Shown one piece after another: positions 1-6,318 of a stretch of 6,592 nt of DNA. The position numbers and the translations under genes are program-made. Within the stretch, counting starts at the first letter, position 1. Every line of letters begins with the position of its first letter. The notes under the pieces are model-generated. The model did not search any database. It saw only the letters and a list, made by a program, of their open reading frames with translations, and was not told the origin of the DNA. Source of the stretch: Bog-473 sp035483935 (lineage in GTDB: Bacteria; Actinomycetota; Acidimicrobiia; Acidimicrobiales; RAAP-2); contig DATHPK010000035.1 in the NCBI GenBank assembly GCA_035483935.1, positions 1-6,592 of the forward strand, read 5' to 3'.

Positions 1-1
1 G

Positions 2-160
2 GTGCAGGACGTCGACGGTGCCGAACGCGTGGTCGAACTGCGGCCGGGACAGGCGGTGATCAACCCGGCCGGCGTGTGGCATACGGCGCGGGTGCTCGAG
101 CCCGGGGTGGCGCTGTTCGTAACGCCCGGCCGGGGCACCGAGGCGAAGCCGCGGACCTGA
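2..160 (+). CDS. Cupin-domain protein, C-terminal fragment (5' end outside window)
   Basis: An open frame enters from the left edge and ends at TGA 158-160, giving 52 residues. They carry an exact match to most of the second cupin motif, G-x5-P-x-G-x2-H: G16, P22, G24 and H27 of the visible part (local sequence NPAGVWHTARV). The usual Asn four residues after the His is replaced by Val31. The fragment ends in a short strand and a charged tail (TPGRGTEAKPRT), as small single-domain cupins often do. His27 would be one ligand of the metal site; the other ligands lie in the missing N-terminal part. Small cupins of this kind may be metal-dependent enzymes or sugar- or ligand-binding proteins, and the substrate cannot be told from this fragment. 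The gene converges on the HTH_67-family gene and is probably not co-regulated with it. Confidence 0.8.
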   Translation: MQDVDGAERVVELRPGQAVINPAGVWHTARVLEPGVALFVTPGRGTEAKPRT

Positions 161-173
161 GTCCTCCGCCGAA

Positions 174-1076
174 CTACCCGCGGGCGCTCAGTGCGGCCAG
201 CTCGTGCGGGCCTTGGGCCGGGTAACCACCGGCGTCACGGATGGCGTCCCCCCACGGCCTCAGCAGGCCGATGAGCTCCTCGAGCCCGTCGTCGCCGAGC
301 GCGTCGAGCATCGGCACGCACTGTGCGTCGGTGGCCGACTCGATCGACTCGCGCAGGGCCCGGCCCTCCTCGGTCAACGCGCCGCCGGCCAGGAGCCCGC
401 GCTCGACGAGGCGCGCCTCGGCCGCATCGAGCTGCTCGTCGGACCAGGCGCGCGTACGGACGTAGGTGCGCAGCGGGATGCCCCAGTACGGTTCCGTCAA
501 CAGCCCGATCTCGGTGGCGTCGAGGACGGCCGATGTCCACGCCGCGATGTGCGCGTCGCCGCGGTACTCGCGCAGCATGTCGGCGAGACGCCACGCATCG
601 GCGAGCGGCGCACCGGGGAGCCCCAGCGCCAAGAGGCCGGCGTAGAGCGGCTTGCCCTCGGGCCGCAGAGGTGCCGCCGCTGTCTCGAGGAGCGACGTGG
701 CCCGGGCCAGCCCGTCGGGCGAGGCGCCGAGGACCCGCTCGAGCTGCGCCACCGCGCCACCCGTCCGCGCGGCACAGATCGTCGCGGCGTCGACCTTCTT
801 CCAGCCGAATTCGACCGATGGCACGACCGCTTCGGGGTTGAACACGCCGAAGGCAGCCGCCACGACCGCACCCGAGACCTGGCCCATGACCGAGCCGCGG
901 CTGGTGAAGTAGGCCGGGCCGTCGGGGAGCTGCACACCGGCTGATGTCGTTGCCGGGCTCGGCGAGAAGCCGAGCTCCGCGTATGCGGTGTGGCACTCCG
1001 GCGAGAAGTACACCTGGGCCGCGAACGGCTCGAGGACCATGGCCAGGCGCCTCGCCCGCGGATCACGTGCGTGCAT
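174..1076 (-). CDS. SCO6745 / HTH_67-family protein
   Basis: This is a 300-residue, Ala- and Leu-rich soluble protein resembling the actinobacterial SCO6745 family (HTH_67 domain in Pfam terms). Family-like features are an N-terminal segment with LEPFAAQVYFSPECH (about 15-29), a helical middle, a conserved-looking LREYRGDAHIAAW block (168-180), and a C-terminal winged-helix-like part. In that last part WSDEQLDAAEARLVERGLL is followed by the GALTEEGRALRESIE wing and helix (about 211-246). No signal peptide or membrane segment is visible. The molecular function of the family is not established; it is named for the fold and DNA binding should not be assumed. The frame stays open well upstream, but family-like sequence begins near this ATG, which has GGTGA five bases upstream. 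A GTG at 1085 would add three residues. It lies 50 bases behind the P450 stop with no convincing terminator between, so it is probably the last gene of the TetR-P450 operon. Confidence 0.85.
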   Translation of the reverse strand: MHARDPRARRLAMVLEPFAAQVYFSPECHTAYAELGFSPSPATTSAGVQLPDGPAYFTSRGSVMGQVSGAVVAAAFGVFNPEAVVPSVEFGWKKVDAATICAARTGGAVAQLERVLGASPDGLARATSLLETAAAPLRPEGKPLYAGLLALGLPGAPLADAWRLADMLREYRGDAHIAAWTSAVLDATEIGLLTEPYWGIPLRTYVRTRAWSDEQLDAAEARLVERGLLAGGALTEEGRALRESIESATDAQCVPMLDALGDDGLEELIGLLRPWGDAIRDAGGYPAQGPHELAALSARG

Positions 1077-1126
1077 GGCGGTCACCCTACGCGCCACGTC
1101 GGCGCACCGCCGGGCCGGAAGGAGGT

Positions 1127-2365
1127 TCAGGCCGCCGTAAAACGCATCGGGAAGACGTCGATGGAGCGGATCCCGGGGGTGTAGTCGAGCGTATGGCCCG
1201 GCTCGATCTCGTAGTCGGGAATGCGCTTGTGCCACTCGCGCAGTGCGACCCGGAGCTCCATGCGCGCCAGGTGCGAGCCGAGGCACCGATGGATGCCGCC
1301 ACCGAACGCGATGTGCGGGTTGACGTCCCGGTCCCAGCGGACCACGTCGCCGTCGGGGTATTCGGTCTCGTCGGTGTTCGCCGAGCCGATCATGACCATG
1401 ATCTGGTCGCCGGCGTGCACGGGGCAACCGCCAACCTCGGTGTCCTGTACCGCCACTCGGGCGATACCCATCACGGGCGTCTCCCATCGCAGCATCTCCT
1501 CGATGGCGTTCGGAATGAGCGTGGGGTCCTTGACCAGCTGGCGCCGGTGCTCGGGGTGCTGGGCAAGGAAGGCGTACATGCAGTCCAACGTCGCCGTCAC
1601 GGTGTCCAGGCCCGCAATCAGGAACAGGAAGCAGATGTCCAAGATGTCGTTGCGGCTCAGGCGGTCACCCTCCAGCTCGGCGTCGAGGAACATCGACAGG
1701 AGATCGTCACGTCGCTCCTCCTCGCGGAGGTCCAGGACTTCGTTGAAATAGTCGTAGACCGAATCGGCGATCTGCTGCTGGTACTCCTGGGCCGCCTGGG
1801 AGCCGTAGCCCTTGCCGGTGACGTGATCGGGCCGGATGATGCCGTCCTTCATCGTCAGGAACCGGTCGAGCTCGTCGAGCGGCAGGCCCAGCAGCGTGAG
1901 GAACACCTGCGAGGGAAACGGGATCGAGAACTCCTTGGCGAAGTCGATCTCGCCCCGGTCGATGAACTGGTCGATCAGGTGGTTGACGAGCGCGGACACC
2001 TGCTCGTCCATGGCGGCCATCTTGCGCGGGGCGAAGATCGGGTCGAGCAGCTTGCGGAACTTCTTGTGCTCGGGCGGGTCGATCTGCAGGGGGATCATGG
2101 GCCGCTTGTTCTTCAGGTCCACGGCGTCCATGTTCGACGAGAAGACGTCGGGCTGTCGCAGCGCCGACATGATGTCCTCTTTCCTCGTGAGCACAAGGCC
2201 TTTTGCACCGCTGGGCATGTCGACGGCCATCACGGGCATGTCGTCGCGCAAGGACTTGAAGAGCGGTTGCGGGTTGCGGGCCATCTCCGAGTCCATCCCC
2301 GACAGCGGATTGGCTCCGTAGCCGTCCCCTTCAGGAGCCTCCGCGGTGTTGACTTCGGTGTCCAT
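1127..2365 (-). CDS. Cytochrome P450, P450cam-like class I type
   Basis: This is a complete soluble bacterial P450 of 412 residues from the preferred start. Counting from the ATG two codons upstream, all hallmarks are present: C-helix H102-x3-R106 in DPPEHKKFR, I-helix AGLDT (253-257) with the Asp256-Thr257 pair for oxygen activation, K-helix E292-x-x-R295, and the haem loop FGGGIHRCLG (356-365) with Cys363 as thiolate ligand. From memory it resembles P450cam in several places: GLDTV in the I-helix, a PFP segment near 151, RPD near 180, and REWHKRIPDYEIEPG near the C terminus. That suggests a small or medium hydrophobic substrate such as a terpenoid, which is inference only. It should need ferredoxin and ferredoxin reductase, and none is encoded here. 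An ATG at 2371 is also in frame, but the AGGAGG at 2372-2377 touches it and is ideally spaced (6 bases) for the ATG at 2365. Confidence 0.95.
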   Translation of the reverse strand: MDTEVNTAEAPEGDGYGANPLSGMDSEMARNPQPLFKSLRDDMPVMAVDMPSGAKGLVLTRKEDIMSALRQPDVFSSNMDAVDLKNKRPMIPLQIDPPEHKKFRKLLDPIFAPRKMAAMDEQVSALVNHLIDQFIDRGEIDFAKEFSIPFPSQVFLTLLGLPLDELDRFLTMKDGIIRPDHVTGKGYGSQAAQEYQQQIADSVYDYFNEVLDLREEERRDDLLSMFLDAELEGDRLSRNDILDICFLFLIAGLDTVTATLDCMYAFLAQHPEHRRQLVKDPTLIPNAIEEMLRWETPVMGIARVAVQDTEVGGCPVHAGDQIMVMIGSANTDETEYPDGDVVRWDRDVNPHIAFGGGIHRCLGSHLARMELRVALREWHKRIPDYEIEPGHTLDYTPGIRSIDVFPMRFTAA

Positions 2366-2371
2366 TGCCAT

Positions 2372-2380
2372 CCTCCTCTT
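2372..2380 (-). promoter_or_regulatory. Strong ribosome binding site of the P450 gene
   Basis: On the minus strand AAGAGGAGG sits between the TetR stop codon (2386-2388) and the P450. The AGGAGG core is 6 bases from the ATG at 2365 and directly abuts the ATG at 2371, so it decides the start in favour of 2365. It also suggests that the P450 is translated independently and strongly from a shared transcript. Confidence 0.75.
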
Positions 2381-2385
2381 GGATG

Positions 2386-2988
2386 TCAGATCTGCAAGAT
2401 TCCGCGCAGGGAATCGACGAGTGATGCCTCGTCGGTCTCTGGGATGATCCAGCTCGAGACGAAGAGGCGGACGATGACATCTGCCAGCCGCTCGCGGTCG
2501 AGGTGGCCGCCCCTTACCGCGGGCACCGTGTCGAGCGCGTCACCGAGGCGTCCGACGAGCTCGTCACGCATGGCAGGAAGATGATCGAGCAGGTAGCTCA
2601 GGACGAAGCCCGGCTCGGATTCGAACAGGGGTCGGGCCGGGTGGTTCCTGATGAAGTCGAAGGCGTAGCCGACGAAGGCGCCGATCCGCTCCTCGGGCAC
2701 GTGCACCGAATCCAGCACCTCGTCGAGCCCGGCCCGGAAGCGCGCCTCGTCGTAGTCGGCCGCTGCGGCCAGGACATGGTCCCGGCTCGGGAAGTACCGG
2801 TAGAGCGTGCCCCGGGCCACCCCGGCGACATCGGCGATCTGAGCCATGGCGAGTCGCTGCACCCCCTGCCGGCCGATGAGGCCGAGGGCGGCAAGCAGGA
2901 TGCGCTCCTCGGTCGCGTTGAACGTCCGGGTGGTGAAGGCCGCCGCGTTCCCGACGCCGGATCCCCCCCTCGCAACCGTCATGGTCAT
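2386..2988 (-). CDS. TetR-family transcriptional repressor
   Basis: This 200-residue protein has the standard TetR plan. A DNA-binding domain spans about residues 26-72: helix 1 with ATEERILLAALGLIGRQG, then AMAQIADVAGVARGTLYRYF, in which GVARGTLYRYFPSRD (56-70) is the recognition helix and following turn. A variable, all-helical ligand-binding and dimerisation domain (about 75-200) follows. The unstructured N-terminal tail of about 22 residues is slightly long for the family. No Shine-Dalgarno sequence precedes the ATG at 2988 or the in-frame ATG at 2982. A -10-like TAACAT ends 8 bases before the ATG at 2988, which fits a leaderless message. The gene is 20 bases upstream of the P450 and reads the same way, so it most likely represses its own operon until a ligand, perhaps the P450 substrate, binds. 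The ligand is unknown. Confidence 0.93.
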   Translation of the reverse strand: MTMTVARGGSGVGNAAAFTTRTFNATEERILLAALGLIGRQGVQRLAMAQIADVAGVARGTLYRYFPSRDHVLAAAADYDEARFRAGLDEVLDSVHVPEERIGAFVGYAFDFIRNHPARPLFESEPGFVLSYLLDHLPAMRDELVGRLGDALDTVPAVRGGHLDRERLADVIVRLFVSSWIIPETDEASLVDSLRGILQI

Positions 2989-2996
2989 TGCTGCAC

Positions 2997-3026
2997 ATGT
3001 TAGACACTTTGTGTCGCTTTTGTCTC
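2997..3026 (-). promoter_or_regulatory. Candidate promoter of the TetR-P450-HTH_67 operon (leaderless)
   Basis: On the minus strand a -10-like TAACAT (2997-3002, matching TAnnnT) is preceded by an 18-base spacer and a -35-like GAGACA (3021-3026, four of six matches to TTGACA). The transcription start would fall at or next to the A of the TetR ATG at 2988, consistent with the absence of a ribosome binding site there. This is by eye; the 18-base spacer is slightly long, and GC-rich actinobacterial promoters are degenerate. Confidence 0.45.
3003..3015. promoter_or_regulatory. Candidate TetR operator: perfect palindrome GACAC-TTT-GTGTC
   Basis: A perfect inverted repeat with 5-base arms and a 3-base centre lies 15 bases upstream of the TetR start codon. 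It falls wholly between the candidate -35 and -10 boxes. Binding of a repressor dimer here would block RNA polymerase. TetR-family regulators commonly bind palindromes in their own promoters, which is the basis for assigning this one to the adjacent gene. The arms are short, so chance occurrence is not excluded. Confidence 0.5.
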
Positions 3027-3058
3027 ATACCGCCGCTCGGTTGAGACAAGAAGGTCTC
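3021..3058. repeat. Cluster of GTCTC/GAGAC inverted repeats upstream of the TetR gene
   Basis: TGTCTCA (3021-3027) and TGAGACA (3042-3048) are exact inverted copies separated by 14 bases, with centres about two helical turns apart. A third copy, GTCTC at 3054-3058, is inverted relative to the GAGAC at 3043-3047. The left arm overlaps the candidate -35 box. The group may be an additional or alternative operator, either for the neighbouring TetR protein or for another regulator. Confidence 0.4.
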
Positions 3059-3172
3059 GGCCCACCTCCGCCCAACGGACGGTCGGCCCCTCCCCTGCGG
3101 TCTGCGCATATCTCTGCACACATCGCCCGGAAAGCGGGCCACCCATCGGGGATCCGGAGACTGAGGCGGCGA

Positions 3173-5713
3173 TCAGTCGCTGAATGAGGGCGAAGTCGAC
3201 CGGCGCGCCCGGCGCCGCAGCCAGGGCACGAGGATCAGCGCGGCGAGCGCCACCACCCCCGCGATCGTCAGGAAGTCGCCAAGATCGTCGGCGCTGGAGC
3301 GTCCGTAGGAGAGCGTGACGTCATGGCTCGTCGGCACGACGACCATGAGGTTGGGGGTCACCCGCCAGGGCCCGTGCGCCCCATTGGCGTGCCAGTTCGG
3401 GAAGTAGGACACCTTGACCAGGACCGGGGTGCCCACTGTCGACACGTGGAAGCTCACGGTCGTGTCGGTCGTACTGACATCGGTCACCCGCGTCGTCGCG
3501 GCGGGTCGCACGGGTGGCCGCGTATCGCCCACCGTTGTCCGGGGCCAGGTGGACGGCCCGCCCTGTGCGAGCTCGACCTTCCAGCGGTTCGGGTGGTCGT
3601 ACCAGGCCAAAGACTGATTGAGCCAGCCCGACGGTGCCGGGTCGACACCCGCGAGCACGGCGGGATCGTTGCTGAGCGGCGTCACCAACGGCGAGTTCTT
3701 GACGAGGTAGATCTCCCACGTGGTGTGGATCAGCACACTGTTGTAGGTGTAGGTCCAGGGCCCGGTCTTGGCCACCAGCTGCAGGGCCGGGTCGGCGTTG
3801 GCCTGCTGCTCGATGTCGGGCGTCTCGGCCAGGAAGTACTTCACACCTAGGAGCTGCAGGTGTTGCACGCCGATCGCCACGTTGCCCTGCGTCTGCGCGT
3901 AGGGCAGGCCGACCTCGGGCTCCGACGGCCCCTCGGAGAGCTCGGCCTGGTTGATGAAGTGGTATGGCGTCGTGGCCGAGGATTCGAAGAGCAGACCCTC
4001 CATGGAGTCGATGCAGCCGTTCGTCCAGTAGGGCAGGAGCATCAGCGCCTCGGGCGTGCCGAAACGGTTCTCGCTATCGCTGTACTCCCACATCGTCCGC
4101 CCGCAGCCGTAGTGCTTGCTCACCTGTTCCATGGCCCCGATGACGGCGCGGTATTCGGGATAGGAGGACTGCGATTCGTACCCGATGTAGTTGTAGGACG
4201 ACCAGTTCGTGACCTCGTTGGGTCCGAGATGTACCGGGCCCCATGAACTCGAAAAGAGGAACGGCGGAACCACGACGAGCAACACCGCCACGAGCCCGAT
4301 CACGGCTCCACCCACGGCGGCCGGCCCCCAGCGCGGCGGCCGCGGTGGCCGCGGCACATAGGTCGCGTATGGGGAGGGCGGCGGCCTTGCTTCGAGTCCC
4401 GCGGCGGCGCCGTCGCTCCCGTCGACTTCGGGACCGAGGTCGACACCCGACACCGACGTGGCCACGACCTCTGACTCTCGGAAGGACGCCTCCCACTGGT
4501 CCCAACGCCTCTGTTTCGCCCGCCGCCATCCCCGCGCCAACAAGATGCAGCCCACGCCGAACGCCCAGGCCGCCATCAGATACACGGAGACGAACCACAT
4601 CGGCAGCAGGCGGACGTTGTAGAGGCTCCCTTGCGGGTCGAACACCTCCGCCAGCGCGAAGCCGGTGCCGAGGATCGTCACGGTCAGTCCGAACCGGCTT
4701 CGCAACACCACCGCCATCACGACCCCGAAGGCAGCCAGGACGAGCGCCCAGGTATCGGCCTCGGGGAACAGCTGCTGCAGGTACGTGGTGAGGTTCACAT
4801 ACCCCATCGACGTGGCGTAGGCGCGCTCGAGCCCGAACGGCACCAACCAGAAGGCGGTCAGCAGCAGGCCAATGCCAGCTGTCGACACCGCGCGCCAGAG
4901 CGTCCGAATCCGGGGGACGGCAATGGCCTCGGGGTCGCCGCGCCAGAACAGGAGGGCGCGGTCGCCGATACCCCAATGGGCCGGCAACAGCTCGATCAGC
5001 GTGAGCACCGCTGCGCCCCCCAGGGCATACAGCCCGCCCACGATGTGCGAGAGCACACAGGCAGCGAGCACGACCGCCGCCCAGGCCCGATGCCGGCCTT
5101 CCCGCACGGCAGCCGCGAACAAGCCGAGGAACAGGATTGCGAGCGCCACGCTCAAGGAGAACGCGTACTCGCCCGCCAGCGTCGAGAACAGATTGCCGCC
5201 GTAGATCGTGTACGTGTAGTCGAAGAGGAATGGCAGCGTCGCCGCGGCGAGCAGCGTCGGGATGGGCGGCCGGAGCCGGAAGAAGCGCCCGCAGGCCCAC
5301 GCCGCGATCGGGAGCAGCACGGACCCGAGGATCGTCCCGAGCTTGAACGCCACGTCGTAGGGGATGACCCACGAGCCGACGGCGATGAAGAAGTCGGGCA
5401 GCGTGAAGTAGAAGGTGTAGAGCGGCATGCCGTCGTACCAGCCCGGGTACCAGCCGGTCAGGTGACCGTGGCTGATCATCGAGCGCATGTACCAGGGCAT
5501 CGCGATGTGCGCGCCGGTGTCCCCGCCCGTCGTCGTCGTGTCGGAGATGAGGTGGCTCGGATGGAGCTGCCAGAGGGTGACGACGATGACGGCCGCGATC
5601 GTGAGGACGGTGATCGCCCCGGGCACCCACCACCAGGCGTCCCGCCGGCGGGACCACTGGGGCGGCGGGGGCATCTCGCGCAGCGAGACGGAAGGATCCT
5701 GAACGCTCACCAT
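3173..5713 (-). CDS. PTPS-related (GT-C-like) multi-pass membrane protein
   Basis: This large integral membrane protein of 846 residues resembles the actinobacterial 6-pyruvoyl-tetrahydropterin-synthase-related membrane family. Despite the name, that family looks like GT-C glycosyltransferases, not pterin enzymes. I count roughly ten or eleven membrane segments: near 29-49, 104-141, 151-167, 184-203, 210-240, 274-295, 322-357, 370-393, 463-488 and 813-833. The first loop carries GGDTGAHIAMPWYMRS (63-78, with D65 and H69) and then GWYPGWYDGMPLYTFYF (87-103); acidic residues in this loop are catalytic in GT-C enzymes. NLFSTLAGEYAFS (174-186) is another family-like block. A Pro-rich linker (about 443-461) precedes a large, probably extracytoplasmic region (489-812). 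That region has Cys537 and Cys567 as possible disulfide partners and ends in a beta-rich part with SYFPNWHANGAHGPWRVTPN (769-788). A role in lipid-linked sugar transfer to the envelope is inference. The start has only a weak ribosome binding site (AAAGG, 12 bases upstream). Confidence 0.82.
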   Translation of the reverse strand: MVSVQDPSVSLREMPPPPQWSRRRDAWWWVPGAITVLTIAAVIVVTLWQLHPSHLISDTTTTGGDTGAHIAMPWYMRSMISHGHLTGWYPGWYDGMPLYTFYFTLPDFFIAVGSWVIPYDVAFKLGTILGSVLLPIAAWACGRFFRLRPPIPTLLAAATLPFLFDYTYTIYGGNLFSTLAGEYAFSLSVALAILFLGLFAAAVREGRHRAWAAVVLAACVLSHIVGGLYALGGAAVLTLIELLPAHWGIGDRALLFWRGDPEAIAVPRIRTLWRAVSTAGIGLLLTAFWLVPFGLERAYATSMGYVNLTTYLQQLFPEADTWALVLAAFGVVMAVVLRSRFGLTVTILGTGFALAEVFDPQGSLYNVRLLPMWFVSVYLMAAWAFGVGCILLARGWRRAKQRRWDQWEASFRESEVVATSVSGVDLGPEVDGSDGAAAGLEARPPPSPYATYVPRPPRPPRWGPAAVGGAVIGLVAVLLVVVPPFLFSSSWGPVHLGPNEVTNWSSYNYIGYESQSSYPEYRAVIGAMEQVSKHYGCGRTMWEYSDSENRFGTPEALMLLPYWTNGCIDSMEGLLFESSATTPYHFINQAELSEGPSEPEVGLPYAQTQGNVAIGVQHLQLLGVKYFLAETPDIEQQANADPALQLVAKTGPWTYTYNSVLIHTTWEIYLVKNSPLVTPLSNDPAVLAGVDPAPSGWLNQSLAWYDHPNRWKVELAQGGPSTWPRTTVGDTRPPVRPAATTRVTDVSTTDTTVSFHVSTVGTPVLVKVSYFPNWHANGAHGPWRVTPNLMVVVPTSHDVTLSYGRSSADDLGDFLTIAGVVALAALILVPWLRRRARRSTSPSFSD

Positions 5714-5884
5714 GCCCGAACGGGGCCTTTCAGGTGCGCGCTACCGAGCGCGATCCCACGCGGACACGTGAGTCCGGCGCTCCGGGGTCGTTCGGCCACA
5801 TTCCGCGCTTACGTTATCGGCAGACCCTCCGATTCTGGGATCGGGTCAGCGGGCCGGGAGTGCGGCTCTCTCGAGGGACGACGC
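5714..5884. other. Intergenic leader of the membrane-protein gene, no gene found
   Basis: I see no credible gene here: the plus-strand frame crossing it is Arg-rich and runs into the antisense of the SHOCT gene. The promoter of the membrane-protein gene should lie here. The only -10-like match is minus-strand TAACGT (5811-5816), without a matching -35 box. Two minor inverted repeats are visible: CGGAC/GTCCG at 5761-5776 and CCGAT/ATCGG at 5829-5844. None is strong enough to name. Confidence 0.35.
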
Positions 5885-5943
5885 GACGAGGCGACGCCCG
5901 CAGGGGCGCCGCCCTCGTCACCGATCCGTCCGCCCAGCGGACG
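5885..5943 (-). terminator. Tandem hairpins downstream of the SHOCT gene, likely terminator
   Basis: Two stem-loops follow the SHOCT stop. The nearer has perfect 7-base arms CGTCCGC/GCGGACG around CCA (5927-5943). The farther spans 5885-5919: outer arms GACGAGG/CCTCGTC, one bulge, two pairs, one mismatch and five inner pairs around a 4-base loop, 14 pairs in all. No T tract follows on the minus strand, as is often seen for actinobacterial terminators. They would separate the DUF6325-SHOCT unit from the membrane-protein gene. Confidence 0.5.
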
Positions 5944-5965
5944 CGCAGTTTGCCCCCCCGGGGCG

Positions 5966-6262
5966 TCAGGAAAGCTGGGCGAGGATCTTGGCCTTCTGGT
6001 CGCTGAACTCTTCCTCAGACAGGATGCCCTGGTCCTTGAGGGTGGCGAGCTCCTTGAGCTTGTTGATCAGCTCGTCGGAGTCGGGCGCTGTGGGCTCGGC
6101 GGCCGCTGGAGGTGGCGCCGCGGCCTGCTGGGCCTGGGCATCCTGTTGTGCATACTTCTGTTGCTGGCGACGGTTGACCCCTCCGGCGACGGCGGAGGCC
6201 GTCCCCGCGATGACCGCCGTCCTGCCAACCGTCCGCAACACCGGGCGTCGTCCCAAAGGCAT
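5966..6262 (-). CDS. SHOCT-domain small protein
   Basis: This 98-residue protein has three parts. The basic N terminus (MPLGRRPVLR) leads into a weakly hydrophobic Ala/Gly/Val stretch (about 12-29) that may touch or cross the membrane. A Gln- and Ala/Pro-rich low-complexity linker follows (31-60). The C-terminal SHOCT domain (about 62-96) shows the typical pattern: DELINKLKELATLKDQG, then ILSEEEF and a Lys-rich helix ending at the C terminus. SHOCT modules are short helical hairpins thought to mediate protein or membrane association; no catalytic role is known. AGGAGG at 6272-6277 lies 9 bases before the ATG and supports the start. The gene is 56 bases downstream of the DUF6325 gene on the same strand, a pairing I recall as recurrent in actinobacteria, so the two are probably co-transcribed and may act together. 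Confidence 0.88.
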   Translation of the reverse strand: MPLGRRPVLRTVGRTAVIAGTASAVAGGVNRRQQQKYAQQDAQAQQAAAPPPAAAEPTAPDSDELINKLKELATLKDQGILSEEEFSDQKAKILAQLS

Positions 6263-6318
6263 CGTTCTGCTCCTCCTGTTTTCTTGCGTTCGTTACGTCG
6301 CGTCGCCGGCCCAGGGGC

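Noticed and set aside
1100..1112. A small hairpin, CGGCG-CAC-CGCCG, between the P450 and HTH_67 genes, as a terminator
   Set aside because: Only five pairs and no T tract; such short stems are common by chance in GC-rich DNA. It does not argue against co-transcription.
1077..1487. The N-terminal 137-residue extension of the HTH_67 gene frame
   Set aside because: This part is Arg/Pro/His-rich with no family resemblance and overlaps the 3' end of the P450 gene by about 360 bases. Family-like sequence begins near the ATG at 1076.
944..2584. A long plus-strand open frame of 546 codons opposite the P450 and TetR genes
   Set aside because: It is the antisense of a well-supported P450. It has no recognisable domain, is rich in His, Arg, Val and Gly as antisense frames of GC-rich genes are, and spans the gap between two genuine genes.
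3122..3140. A GCCCG/CGGGC stem downstream of the membrane-protein gene, as its terminator
   Set aside because: Five pairs around a 5-base loop with no T tract and no extension of the stem; too weak to annotate, although a terminator is expected somewhere in 3059-3172.
2846..3187. A plus-strand frame across the TetR 5' end and upstream gap
   Set aside because: It overlaps the TetR DNA-binding domain in antisense, has no recognisable features, and would run through the candidate promoter and operator.
4074..5657. A long minus-strand frame of 527 codons within the membrane-protein gene
   Set aside because: It is Arg- and Gly-rich with no membrane segments or motifs, and is a shifted-frame shadow of the PTPS-related gene, whose frame has clear membrane segments.
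3173..5713. A pterin-biosynthesis role for the large membrane protein, suggested by the family name
   Set aside because: The protein is a multi-pass membrane protein with no resemblance to the small soluble tetrahydropterin synthase fold; the name is a historical label of the family.
5734..6006. A possible 90-residue plus-strand gene in the gap before the SHOCT gene
   Set aside because: It has extreme Arg content, no domain and no ribosome binding site, and its end overlaps the SHOCT gene in antisense.
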